Both the position numbers and the translations under genes were made by a program. Positions 39,880 through 52,697 of a stretch of DNA of 64,000 nucleotides are shown here, piece after piece (position 1 is the first letter of the stretch; every line of letters begins with the position of its first letter). Source of the DNA: Diadophis punctatus similis (Eukaryota; Chordata; Lepidosauria; Squamata; Dipsadidae); assembly GCA_023053685.1 (NCBI GenBank), contig JALIGW010000005.1, forward strand, positions 32,917,480 through 32,981,479. Reading direction: 5' to 3'. The notes under the pieces were generated by a model. That model was not told where the DNA came from, searched no databases, and worked only from the letters and a program-made list of their open reading frames with translations.

Positions 39880-40391
39880 CGGTGTTTCCCCGAAAATAAG
39901 ATCCAGTCTTATATTTTTCCCCCCATCAAAAAAGACACCTGGTCTTATTTTGGGGGGGATGTCTTCCATTGACTCACCTCACTTGTATGCGTTGCCCCCG
40001 ACCTCCTTTTTGCTGTCAGAGGCCTTCAGGAACTTCTGCAGTCAGCAAGGCTTTCCTGAAGGCCTCTGCATCCAGTAACAGAGCTCTGGATCAATTTGGA
40101 GCTCTGTTATCAGCTGCAGAGGCCTTCAGGAAAGCCTTGCCAGCTGCAGAAGAAATGGGCCGAGGTGTGTGAGGCCTGACTGCAACTGTCCGAAGGGAAA
40201 TATCAGGGCAGCTCCACCCCATCCCCCCCTAGCTTAATTTTTACCTATCACCTCGCCCCATCCCATACACCATGGAGTGGGAGGAGTCTTAAGTAGGGCT
40301 TATTTTGGAGGTACGGCTTATATTGGGTGCCCATATAAAAATCAACTTAGGGCTTATTTTCGAGATAGGTCTTTTTTTCAGGGAAACACGG
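39880..40391. mobile_element. Tc2/pogo-like MITE, GTGTTTCCCCGAAAATAAGA ends
   Basis: TA at both sides (39878-39879, 40392-40393). Left end CGGTGTTTCCCCGAAAATAA, right end complement TCAGGGAAACACGG. Subterminal repeats of 'CTTATTTT...' recur in both orientations. The ends match those of the 4.56-kb element at 58816, so it is a non-autonomous relative. Similar ends are known from Kanga-type Tc2 elements. Confidence 0.88.
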
Positions 40392-40496
40392 TAATAGACA
40401 CCTAGAGTGCCATTGGAGGGAGACAAAGAGTGAAGCTGATTGAATCCAGGTAAGAGTCTATATTAGGACTTATTTTGTTGTGATAAGGGCAGTAAA

Positions 40497-40806
40497 CAGA
40501 GGTGGGTTCCTCCTGGTTCAGACCAGATCACCCAAACCGGTAGTGACCCACTGGTGATGTCATGGACCCGGAATTTTTTTTGAATTTTCTACTGTTTGGA
40601 AGGTTTTTCCTGCTTGAAAAAGGTCCCTCCCGCCCACCCCCGGGTTTATACTGACCTTTATTTCTTTGCCCGAAGCACAGCTGATCAGCTCCTCAGCTGT
40701 GTTTCGGGCAAATTCCAGCTATTGAGCATGTACGGAAGCCGAATTGTCGTGATGCGAACACGTCGCAATGCGAACCGGTGGCAAAGGTAAGTAGAACCCA
40801 CCCCTG
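40497..40806. mobile_element. hAT MITE with TSD GCAGTAAA
   Basis: Ends CAGAGGTGGGTTCCTCCTGG and TAGAACCCACCCCTG. Perfect GCAGTAAA at 40489-40496 and 40807-40814. The 310-bp interior includes AAACCGGTAGTGACCCACTGGT and CGAACCGGTGGCAAAGGTAAG, also present in the first 323 bp of 22724-26066. Confidence 0.93.
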
Positions 40807-40814
40807 GCAGTAAA

Positions 40815-43800
40815 GTGTAATTACATCTCTGCCCCCATTGCATTTTCAAATAGCCAACCAGCGTCTCTTCTTCAGGTGACCAAATCCCTCCTTGGTAAGG
40901 AGGAGCCAGGACAGCTTATATAGGATCATTGTGATAAATGCTCTTGGCATCTACCAGATAAAGATGCTAGCTTTGCTCAGATTTGGACTTTGGCTGGACA
41001 GATATTTCGGACATGACAGAGACACATCTGAGCTCTGTTTCCTGCATAGAAAAAAACCCCTTATTTACAGTCTTTAAATATTTATGTCAAACTCCATGAA
41101 ATATATAAACTAAAATATGGTGTAATACAGTTTATATGATTTCTGTCATTCAAGAGTTCCTGTGCTTTGAGCTTTGCCTAAAGAACTGCTGGTCATGTAC
41201 AGCAACATTGGCTAGGAATCGCTTAACCCTGCAGCAATTATGTGAAACATTTCCATATGCATCTCTGTGCACAATGCACATGTAAAATAGCCTTGAGAAA
41301 TAAATTGATTCCTAGGCAAAGAAAACCGAGTTATACAAATAATTTCTATATAAGCAAAAAGATGGCAGCATTCCATGCTGGTTGTTTTCCCACAATAGTG
41401 TTGACTACAATAGAGCTTTCTAGGAAGCATACCTCATTGCACTAAAGTTTGAAATAGATTTTTTTTTTTACAAATCTATGTGATGATTATTATAGCTGCC
41501 CACTGCAAAAGACTCTGGCAAATGAAGTAAGGCCTTAATACATACAGCTTGGCTAGCTCTATAAGGTCTCTAGTTGAAAATACAAATTTCATGCATTTTG
41601 GTTACTGCTGAAGAAGGAAGCCACCTCCCCCCCCAGTTTTTGCTTTATATTAATTTTCTATGGGTTGTATTCATAGACATTTGAAGCTAGTTACAATGAT
41701 ATCACAATCACAAAACGTACAACATAATGTTACAACACGAGTTCTCTGACTATACTTGCATGTAACAAAAGGATGTAGTTTGCATTGCAATATTGCAACT
41801 CACATTATGTTAATACATATACAAACAGTTCCTCTTCTGTGGATGCCCATAGGTATGCCTGAATCAACCCTAACTTCCATATTCTTCCGAAGTTCAGTGT
41901 CTGAGTAATTATATGCATTTTTTTAGCACAAGAAAGATGAAACCTTTGTTAAATAGAACAACAATCAGCTGGAATCCCAATCTGACTGTAGTTAAGTAGA
42001 GAGAGTGGGAGATAATTTTGTACCATGTAACAGACATAAGAACTTTAAAAAGATCATTACTGTCACTAGCAGCTAGCTTAATTACTGCTGTTAATATATT
42101 AAATTTGTCAAAATTATCAATATAATCCAGCATTAATTTACTTATGCAACTAAAACAGTATAACAATATTGGTGAACAACTCAATTTCAGCCTATTAAGT
42201 TCCATCTTCTCCATTTATAAATGTTTACAATGTTGTGCATAAACTTCTTTAAAAGGTAGTTTACTGACCCAGACGTGGTGATATAACAGACAAAAATGCT
42301 AAAGCAATACATTTTAATTGATGACCTCACAATGTTTTTACTACAACATTTGTCTCACTCCATAAGGATGCCAATCAGGTCTTTTTATTAACAGAAATTT
42401 CCTATGTACAATAATGTTATCGAAAAAATAGTTTTGTGTCGTGGCAAATACTTAGAGAGAGTTATTAAATAATAAAAAGTTATCTTACTTTGGATTTACT
42501 TTTTTTTACTATTAAAGAACACAGTGATAAGTGAACAGTACTGTTCACAAAAGAAAAGAAAAGAAATAAAGAAGAAAGAAGAAAAAGCCCTTCAATAGCC
42601 TTGTGGAAAACTATAAAACAAGCAGCAATACAGTCCTTTGCCAAACACTGTCATAAATTTTTTATTTGACAGCTAACATTCTCACTAGCTTTCTTGCCAG
42701 CAATTGGGACCTTTAGCAAGAAAGGTGCAAGAGAAAAATACCTTGTTTAGAGATGTTTTCAACACTTTCTGGGATTTTCAGAACTTCTGCCTGCAGCACA
42801 CTGTTACAACCACAGTCTCCAACCACCTGATGAGTAGGTGGTGGTTTTTAACTTCTTCTTTTTTTAAGAAAATATAGACAGCTTACTACCCCCATTTCCC
42901 TCTGGCCTCCAGCCTAAAATCTTCCCTCTCCCTTTTACCCATATCTGTCTTCCAGAGATACAAGAGGTTCTTCTTCACTGTCTAGACCAAAAAAAAAAAA
43001 AGTTGAAAATATTGTCAGGATTTTTCTTTCATTGCTCCTGTTATTATCACAATCAGACTCCCAGATAACAGAGATAAAATAGAAGCACAAAAGAGTTGAT
43101 TACTTTTGCATTTTTTCCCAGATATTTTTTTATTATTATAAAAAACTGGTTAGGTGCACCTACCTGGGTCAGTCAGTGGATGGCTGATAAACAGAATAGT
43201 AAAATAGATTTTCTGCAACAGTAAACTCAGTTTCTACATTTCTTGTCAAAATATATAAAACAGTACATCTTGACAACTGCAGAAAGCAGGAAACTTTAAT
43301 GCAGACTTGGATAGCAAGTCATAATTAAAAAGTTGTTTATGTGTAAAGGATTGAAATGGATTCAGAGATAAACATTTTATCTGAAGTGATGGTTGACTGA
43401 ATGGTTTACTAAATTCAAGTACCCTTGCAGTAGGAGTGTTCCGTAAATCACTCCATATAGTTTATTTGAAAGAAGGGTACGATAACCAGACTGCTGATAT
43501 GTATTGCATTGCATAATCAATGACATTAAGAGAAAATAATTGCCTTGCTTGGTAATTTGTTCCACTATTCATTCTAAATATTATGAATTTTCTTATAAAT
43601 ATTGAGCTAAAATTTGTTCTTTTTTAAGTCCTGAAGATATTTTGCTTTTGGTCACTTGTTCAAGTACTTTAACAATTCAAATAGGGATTCTTTTAGTCAT
43701 CTTTTCACAATGATAAACATGCTTAGTTCCCTCAAACTTTCTTTGTTGAGCTTAGTTTCCAAACTCCCTATCATCTTTGTTTTCCTATTACTTGTTTCAG

Positions 43801-45712
43801 CTTCTTGAGCTTAGTCCCAGAACTAAATGGTACTAGCCAGGATATTAAATGGGCACTACCCGGTAGTCAAGGTGGAGTCCAAATAATGCAAAATGTAGTG
43901 GTACTCTTGCTTTCTGTAATTTGAAATCTGGATTTCTATCAATACAACCTATAATCGCATTTCTTGTTTATTCCTAGCCATTCATTGCTACTTGATTATT
44001 TCTATATGTTATTTTGGGCATTATTACTTATTTCTGTTTGGATCATTTCAAGGATGGCAATGATGATGATGATGATTTTAAACAGTTTCTACTTTTCTTA
44101 AAACAAAAACAAAAAAGTGTCTTAATTTGCCTTGACTTCTGTTATATTGTATACAAGGGAACCATTCCTGCTGGAATTTGGTTAGACTCCTGTTCTGTTA
44201 GTTTTCCATTGCTGCACATTCTTGAATTTTAATCTCCCTGTCTTGTATGGGTAGCAAGATTTCCCTTTTCCAATATTGTATCAGACTAATTCTTGTCAAT
44301 ATCAGCATATATCTTAATTAATTATGATGCATTTTATTTATATTCTTTGGGATCAAATCTAATATATTTGTAATTTTAATTCACATTTTATCATCAGAAT
44401 TTTCTGAACATTTCAGTCTATTTCTTTTTAGTATTTTTGAGGGTATTTTTGCATAGCCACATTATTTAGTAAAACATCCCTTATTTGTTGTGGCACTTGC
44501 AACAGTTATTATTGTATGATTTATTCAATTTGGCAATTATTGACAAAATTATATACTATTTCTAGTACAATTTGTACCAATTTTCTCTCAGATTGTAGCA
44601 TGGTGTAAATGTTATTGATTTTTTTTTCTCCATAGATATTTCAATTATTGCATTATTATTTGGTTCTTGGAAATTTTGCATCTATTTTGTGACTCACTTC
44701 AAATAATTGAAATAAAACCTGCACTGATAATAAGGGAACTAAATCAGCATGTTTATCCACATAAAAAGGAACTGCTTGCCAAACACATGCTACTGCTTTT
44801 GTAGCTTTTAAGGTTAGGGCTAATTGAAAAAATATCAACCTTTTGTTAGTTAGTAAATGCCAAGGTGACTTGCAAATAAAAAGGGGCAAATTCCAAGCTC
44901 AGATTGTTCGATAAAACAACTGTACTATATTCAGGTATAGTTATAATATTGAAATATCAAGATTTGGGGCATGAGAAAATAAAGAGGACAAAGGAAAGAG
45001 AAAGAAAAGGTAATGTGTACTGAAAGGATATGACAAAAAAATCTCTATGCCTCATCATATGCCTTTTTACTTCGCATCCATCTGAAATGTAACTCGCACT
45101 TCCAAATTCTGTATCTCCAATTATTGGTATAAATCACCATTTCACTAAAAGGACAAAAATTAACTGTGTTCAAAGTGACTTAAATTCACTTCAAAGAAGA
45201 GATTCATGCCATGAAGACAAGAGGATTCTCTTTATTGACGCAAAGAGGTAACATGATTTGTTTCAATGAAGCAATGCTGCCTATGTGCTACCTGTCACTT
45301 GTTAGAGCCAAAAGAGAATTCTGTAGGGGCCGTGCACCTGGGAAGAAGCCTCTTTGGCCTTTGGTGAGGCTATCTTGGAAAAGGTGGAGAGGATGTTTTC
45401 CAGCTACCCAATATGACTGTTCAAAAATTTGCCACAGATAAGCAGTACAGCCTTTTTAGCACTCATAACTCCTAATGTGCTGCTCATCTCCATGTTTGGC
45501 AATTTCTTTGGTGAATAGTTGAGAATAAACAAAATATCTTCCACACTAATGAAGATGTTCTGTTGGAGAGCTTTTGGTGAGCATTGCAAAGAAGGCAAAT
45601 AGTCCAGAGCAGAGAGAAAGAGTTTTGCTCACTTTGTTTCAATTGCTTTGCAAAGTTGGTCTTATGGAATTATTTATTAAGTGAATAATGGTATCATAAT
45701 CAATATGACAGA
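40815..45712. other. Intronic AT-rich DNA
   Basis: No gene or repeat family assigned. Minor purine runs near 42548-42590 and a (GAT)n stretch at 44062-44076. Confidence 0.5.
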
Positions 45713-45905
45713 GAGTCAGTTTGGTGTAGTAATTAAGGCATCAGGCTAAAGCTTAAAGTCAACTGCATGACCTTGGGCCAGCCATTCCCTCTCAACCCTA
45801 GGATGGAGACAATGGCAAATCACTTTTGAAAAAATCTTGGCAAGAAAACCGCAGGGACTTGTCCAGGCAGGCAGTCTCTGAGAATCGGACAAAGCTGAAT
45901 GGAAG
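45713..45905 (+). mobile_element. tRNA-derived CORE/MIR-like SINE
   Basis: Begins GAGTCAGTTTGGTGTAGTAA, a tRNA box A-like region ('TGGTGTAGTAATTAAGGCA'), and contains GACCTTGGGCCAGCCATTCC, resembling the MIR/CORE segment 'TGACCTTGGGC-AGTCA'. Diverged, and distinct from the Sauria-type copies. Confidence 0.65.
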
Positions 45906-46839
45906 GCAAAAAAAATCAGTATGTAGAAAGTCTTTGTCTCATCCTTCTCTCTGTTAGTAGAGACTTATCAATGAGACAGAAAATATGATGATCAGGAAGT
46001 CAGCTTCTATCAATATCTATCACAGGTTAGATGCTACCTTTTATGTAACAGTTCCAGGTCAACCTAGTTTACAGTTATTACCTTGAGTGGAGGTTTATTC
46101 ATTTATACTTCATACTGTATGCCTGGATTATCTGGGCTTCACAGATGAAAGGAGAAGCTATAATCCCCCTAGTTACAATTACAATATATGTATTAAATCA
46201 CTGCAAGCTATTTAAAAGAGGTATTCTGTGAAGTGTGTTGTCAGAAGTAAAGCATCTTCTGGAAACATTAAAGTAGCCCCATCTTTTGGAAGGCTCATGT
46301 GCTGCCTTAAAGACTCTTCCTGGTTGTCTGCAAGTGAATGTATGGATGTACCACTGTTTGCTTTTCCAATGGTCCCAGGAAAGTCCTATCTACACTGACA
46401 GCCAGAGACAGACTTCAGTGAAACTGGGTGAACTCACACTTCAAGTTGAGCTCTTTTACATGTTGACATGCTTTATAAAAGACCCTTTCTAATAGATTTG
46501 CACAGACCAAACATTTATCTGCTGAATCTATATGTTAGAATACTTTCATTCCTCAAACATACCACTTCTAAGAGATATTTTTGTAGCATATTAAGTATAG
46601 ACAACATTACTTGAAACCATTACTGCAACTGTCCCTACCCACCTTATTTCGTCTGGCACCGTAGCCTCTTTTTATTTTATGAAATACAAGGCAACAAACT
46701 CTTCTAAACAGGACAACCAGAAGAAGATTGTGTTTATATATCTAACCTATGTCTAATTAGAGTCACCTGGAGAAAAAAGATCAGTTCTGTTGCTTTTTTA
46801 AAAAAGATCAGCATATGTATTAGCATAGTCCTATTTGTT
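45906..46839. other. Intronic DNA, nothing recognised
   Basis: No coding, RNA or repeat feature resolved. Confidence 0.5.
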
Positions 46840-47350
46840 AAAGCGTAGAGTTTTCTTTGCTTACTCAATGTTAAAAGCAAAGCTCAAACCTTTTAGCTGT
46901 AATGAAGGAGTTTACAAGGTTCCTAATCCCTGTACCCCACCTTAATTCCCAAGTGATCCATTTGAAAGCTTTAAAACAAGCCATAGTGCTAACATGGGGC
47001 AAAGACTGTCAAACATGCTGATCTGCTTATGATTACTCTTGGCCACTGTAAAACAATCACACTTCTCAAGTGAATTGAATCTGTAGCAACAATGGTGTTA
47101 TTGACTTGTTGCTCCAGCTCTATTTAGTTATTACCCTCGAGGCCACAATCAATAGACTTTGCACCAAGCCAGATTAATAAGTCCCAGGCTTTCCCTGGAA
47201 CTTTGCCAGAAATGGGAAGAAAATCTATGGCAGTATGAATAATAGGGAGGGTTGTAATGACAGCTGTATAAATTAATTAACCACAAAGGTTCTGATTCTT
47301 CAGAAAATGATGATGGTCATTTACTTTGTTTAGTAAACTACATAAAGAAC
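46840..47350. promoter_or_regulatory. Candidate conserved non-coding block
   Basis: A long repeat-free stretch with AACAATGGTGTTATTG (paired SOX-like cores), CCACAATCAATAGACTTTGC, TAAATTAATTAACCACAAAG and AATGACAGCTGTATAA. Dense motif content and lack of decay suggest constraint. Unaligned inference. Confidence 0.4.
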
Positions 47351-48149
47351 AATTAGAATTAGCTTTCTAATTTTATTTTAAAAAATACCATTCGAATGAA
47401 TAAAAAAGCAAGTTCTTATGCTGCACCATACTTTGTAGAAATACTAGCTTTCAGTATTAGCTTTTCTAAACTTTACTCTATATTTATAAATATGACTAGT
47501 GAATTAAAATTTCAATTTATTATTCACACTTTGGGTATTTATTTAAATATTTTAATTTATTAAAATGTTATTAAAATTTTGTTTTACAGATTTTCAGCAC
47601 TAGTGATATTTGGAATCATGAAATAAACCATGCTGTTTTTATTTATAAAATACTGTTTTACTCTAAGTGAATAGAGGCCAGTAAGTCTTTTTACTTTGTG
47701 CTCTGAGACACTGATTCTTCTGCAGAAAGTGCTTAATGATAGTGATGAAGTGGGAAAATATTTTCTTTATATTTTACAAATAATAGTTTCTACTAGGCTC
47801 TTAATCTTAGAATTATAGTTCTAACACAGCTTTTGGAAGCATTTGTTCTTTCTAAGAATGGTCACTTATTCAAAACAAAACAAAACCCCAGCAAAGTTCA
47901 GGTGCACAGTTAATTTTCTGATACAATATTTGGGATTTCCTGATGCCTTCTTTGCTACAAAGGAATTATCCAAATGGCAATGCTAAATTTCCCCCCCTCC
48001 ATTTCTAGTGGAGCACAATTTGATCCTATTTTCAAAAAAAGGAATAAAATGAGATCTGGAAAGTACAAATCGGTCAGTTTATAACACCTGACATGTTCTA
48101 AAACAGATCATATGAGATTGCTTAATAGCTGTAATAAAAAAGGACTCGA
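47351..48149. other. Intronic AT-rich DNA
   Basis: Nothing recognised. Confidence 0.5.
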
Positions 48150-48660
48150 CTCAACATAGATTCTTAAAGAATAAGTATTCCCAGTTTAACTTTATTTCAT
48201 GAAAGCATATTAAGAGTTGGTCATCCAGTCCAATCTCCTTCTTGATGCAGAATCCACTAGAACATTTCTGACAGATAACCATCCTACCTCTGAAGACTTC
48301 TAGTGAAGGAGACCTCATTAAGTGGCAGGCAGCCTGTTTCACTGCTAAGAGCTCATAGGACATTTAACTGGTTCTCTAGCTTTATTCCAATAGTTCTGGA
48401 CTTGCTTTCTGGACCAATAGAGATAAATTCATTCTTCCCCCTGTGAGATAATCCTTCAGATTACTGAAAACTATTACTATTACCATATCTCCCTTCACTT
48501 ATCTTTTCTGAAGTACCATTTTTATCTAAACCATTTAACTATTCTTCATAGGATTTTATTTCTAGATCCTTCCCTATCTTAATAGCCCTCTCTGAATGTT
48601 CCAATTAGTCAATGTCCTGCTTAAACAGTGGTGCCCAGATCTCGACAAATAGGGCAATCT
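48150..48660 (-). mobile_element. CR1-like LINE 3' fragment, old
   Basis: Plus-strand text 'GGTCATCCAGTCCAATCTCC', 'TAGCCCTCTCTGAATGTTCC' and 'CAGTGGTGCCCAGATCTCGAC' is the complement of a typical CR1 3' non-coding region. No open frame of substance. Interrupted or followed at 48667 by a hAT-like element. Confidence 0.75.
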
Positions 48661-48666
48661 ATAGGG

Positions 48667-49618
48667 CAATGATGGTGAACCTTTTTTGATTCGTGTGCCA
48701 AAAAAGGGGGATGCGGGGGGACACGCGTGTGCCCACACCCATAATTCCATGCGCCCCCCCGCACATGCGTGCATGAACCCCCCACTCCCATCACGCGATG
48801 GCATGCCCGTTTTTCGCTCTCCCCAGGCTTTAGAGCCTTTCTAGGAGCCTGGGGAGGGTGAAAATGGCCTTCCCCACCCCCCGGAGGCCCTCCGGAGGCA
48901 GAAAATGGCTCATTTGCCAAGTTACGATTGAACCGGAAGGCCTTTTTTTTTGCTCTTCCCAAGCTCCAGAGCCTTTCTAGGAGCCTGGGGAGGGCAAAAA
49001 TGGTCCCGCCGGAGGCCCTCGGGAGGCAGAAAATGGCCCATTTGCCAAGTTCCAGTTGAACCAGAAGGCCTTTTTTTTTTTTGCTCTCCCCAAGCTCCAG
49101 AGCCTTTCTAGGAGCCTGGGGAGGGCAAAAATGGCATTCCCCACCCCCCAGAGGTCCTCTGGATGCTGGAAACGTTCTGTTTGCTGACTTCCGGTTGAAC
49201 CGGAAGTTCCGGGGTTTTTTTGCTCTCCCCAGGCTTCAGAGCCTTTCTAGGAGCCTGGGGAGGGCGAAAACAGCCTCCCCCCAGGAGGCCCTCCGGAGGC
49301 CAGAAATGGCCTGTTTCAAGTTGGGAAACGGGCCATTTCTGGCATCTGGAGGGCCTCCGGAGGGTGGGGGTGGAGAAGGCCATTTTTGCTTTCCCCAGGC
49401 TCCTAGAAAGGCTCTGGAACTTGGGGAGAGCAAAAAAAGGGCCTTCTCCACCCCCTCTGGAGGCTGAAAACAGGCTGTTTCCCGACTCCCTATGGGCCCA
49501 GAAGGCCCAAAAATCAGCTGGCCGGCACTCACATGCGCGCCGGACCTGAACTCACATGCCCACCGATATGGCTCCGCGTGCCACTTGTGGCACGTGTGCC
49601 ATAGTTTTGCCATCACGG
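48667..49618. mobile_element. hAT-like element with tandem and inverted GC units
   Basis: Left end CAATGATGGTGAACCTTTTT and right end TTTTGCCATCACGG match the termini of 11460-11750. Inside are about four ~130-bp units (CTCCCCAAGCTCCAGAGCCT, TTTCTAGGAGCCTGGGGAGG, CCGGAGGCCCTCCGGAGG), the last inverted at about 49310-49450. No transposase. The overlapping open frames in this stretch are repeat artefacts. Confidence 0.82.
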
Positions 49619-49648
49619 AAAGAAAATTCGCCATCACGGAAAGAAAAT
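49609..49648. repeat. Tandem 19-bp duplication at hAT/L1 junction
   Basis: GCCATCACGGAAAGAAAAT occurs at 49609-49627 and again at 49630-49648, spanning the hAT right terminus and the start of the L1 segment. Confidence 0.9.
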
Positions 49649-50810
49649 CAGATATATAAATGAGAAGACTGGAAGAACAAGATAAAGAATATAACACAAC
49701 TAAAGAACGTGTTAGCAGATATTAAATTAAATTGGTTGAATTTAATACCATTAGATAAATGGATAAAAGTGGAAGAAATATTCGAGGAGAAAGATAGATA
49801 GTTAACAAAATTTGAAATGATTATAAAAGAATGTGAGGAGAAAGATAGATAGTTAACAAAATTTGAAATGATTATAAAATAATGTGAGGTGAATGAAGAA
49901 TATATAAGTAAAGGAAGAATTGGGAAAATATATAGAATATTAACTGAATTAGAAGAGCAGGCAAAAGGTTTAAAATTAATTTGGGAATCAGATTTAGGAG
50001 AAATAAATGATAATGATTGGAAAAATATTTGGAATAGAAGAGTATATGTCAGTTAGAGTTAAGGAAAATGGATATAAAATGATATGGAGGTGGTACCTAA
50101 CACTATGTAAATTAAATCAAATAGATGGTAAATATACAAATATTTGTTGGAGGTGCAAGAAAGAGGTTGGAACATATAAACATATGTGGTGGGATTGTGA
50201 TAGTGCACAAAAATATGGGACATGGTATTTAGAGAAATTAGAGGACTTTTGAATGTAAATTTAGATATGTCACCGAGAATTGCATTATTGTTGCTGGTGG
50301 AACAATGGGATATAAATGAAACAAAAAAGGAATTGATTGTAAATTTGATAATGGCAACTAGATTAGTGATGGCTAAATATTGGGGATGAAATTGGGATAT
50401 CCAAAGAAATGAGTGGTATAATGAAATTTGGAGTATGGCAACAAATGATAAATTAACAACAGAAATTAAATTTTAAAAAGGGAAGACCAAAGCAAACAAT
50501 TATAATGAAATATGGGGGGATTTTATAAAACCAGTGTTGGTGGAAGGCAAAGGGAATAAACCTGCTCAAGAATATATGTTGCTTTGGAGGGGATAAGGGC
50601 ACAATTTATATTCCAATTGTATATCTTTTAGTGTTATAGACGAAGAAATATAAGGGGGGAAAAATGGTCTCCGGAGATGGGGGTGCACTGTATTATTTGT
50701 GTTATTTTTTCTTTCCTTTTCCTTTTTTGTATTTAGATGTATATGTACTATGTTTGTATTACTTGTATTTAAAATATTCAAAACAATAAAAAAATAAATT
50801 AAAAAAAAAC
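49649..50810 (+). pseudogene. L1 LINE, ORF2 C-terminus and 3' end
   Basis: The plus-strand frame near 50120-50220 reads CWRCKKEVGTYKHMWWDC, the L1 ORF2 C-terminal C-x2-C-x7-H-x4-C motif. Upstream frames give 'NDNDWKNIWNRRV'-type sequence with in-frame stops. A direct repeat of about 60 bp (GAGGAGAAAGATAGATAGTT core) is present at 49784-49890. The tail ends in AATAAAAAAATAAATT and poly(A) near 50785-50810. Strongly 5'-truncated and inactive. Confidence 0.88.
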
Positions 50811-52697
50811 AACTTTTGTAAAGTCATTGTCATTTTTTTCTATCAATTGCTTTCTTAGGTTCTCAACAGATCTTTTTCCCAATTTCTAAAAAATTGAAGT
50901 TGTCATTGAGAGAAGACGCTTATTTGTTGGACCTCTAACTTTTTGCCAAATTATATTCTCAAGAGATGTCAGGATAATTGGACATCCACTCACCCCATTA
51001 TCACTGTTATGTGCGTCTTTAAAAGGCTAGTTGTCTGATGCAGAAAGACTTCATCCATACTTTCTCCCTGCCCAAATTATCTATAATGGTATCACTTCTG
51101 TTTCTCTCTCCTTTTATCATCACCTCAATACTTTCAACAGGATTTTTATGTCCTAATCCCTGAATTTTTGTGCAAGTATTTTTCAATGTCTTCTATAACA
51201 TTATGCACCATGGTTTATTCAGTATCTGTTGACCATCCTCTAAGTGGAGATTCTGGCATAGCACTAACACTGAGTGTCTTCTGATCTTCCTTCTTGATCA
51301 CATTCTTCCATTCATTTTCCACTGCCAAAGAGTGATGGTAATAGTTCCTGTGTTTCAATCTTTTCACTTTTCTGCCACTCCTGCACAGCTTCAGGTGTCC
51401 TGATCAGGTATATTCCCTCTTCCCTGATGCATATTAGTAAAATAACTCTTCTTCAAGTCCCTTCTCTTTCCTTTTCAGTAAAGAATCAAGTTTGCACTTG
51501 CAACAAGTGTCCTCTTCAGGCAGGGAGACATAATTTGCTGATATACATATCTGTCTATGTTGTTTGGAGCTTTCACTACCAATTCCCCTAGCCAATCTGG
51601 GAGATATCCTATCTTCTTTGGATAGCTGAAATGTCAAACTTCCAATATTTTAACACTTTGTAAATGGAATTAATTGCCTGGAAAAGTGATGGGCACTATA
51701 TCACTGACTGTGTACAAATAGAGACTAAATGGCCATCTGTCCGGGATGCCTTAATTTGAATTCCTTCTCTGAGCAAGTAGCAGGACTCTATAGCTAAAAG
51801 TTCTTTTCAAATTCTGTTAAGCTAAATCTAAGTCAAAATAATAGACATTCTATAAAGCTAATTGTGCTTTACAGACTATAATAGATTATAGTCTATTTCT
51901 AAATATTTAGAAATCATTTAATTGAGGAAGCTGTGTGATATAAGCAAAGATTCAGATAAATAACCTATCACAATGTTTTTTTAAAATAGTTTTGATGCGT
52001 TTTTATTTCAGTGAATGGTACAGATTTTTAGGTTCAATCACAATAGTTCTACCCTGACAATAATCTACCTAATTTTACAAATAGGAAAGCATGTTGCATT
52101 TACAGTAGAACTCCTAAATATAAGAATCAGATTATCTATCTATACACAAACATAGATCAATTTTTCATCCTCTTTGCTATTGAAAGCAAAGATATGCTGG
52201 AAGCCTGACTAGCTTAAAAAAACAAATCTTCATTATATCACTGGATTTTATTTATAATGATAACCAGATTAATTTATATAAATGAATATGGAATACATTA
52301 TGATAATTAATGAAATCCTGCATCCCTTAAAGTTGTCTGGATTGTATCAATTTCCATCTAACCAAGAATTCTATTTCCCAAATACTATGGAAGCCTACAT
52401 GTAAATATTAGTTTTTACCTGTTTATGCCTTCTAGCAAATAGAATCTGAACACAAGATTGCTCTGTTGCAAAACTTCCATTTAGCTATATGTTTGTTATT
52501 TAATACAGTTCCTTGAATAACCATACTTTATCATTACATACTACTTACAATCATATAACAATTGGGACATGTGAAATGTTCACTGTAAAGCACTGTACGT
52601 TTGTGCTTTATAAATATGAAATACTCATAGCATGTGTTTGAAAAATAAACCATAAAACAAGGTATTTCTATAATCACTATTAAGTTCAAGTTATTTA
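50811..52697. other. Intronic DNA, nothing recognised
   Basis: No coding, RNA or repeat family resolved. Confidence 0.5.
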
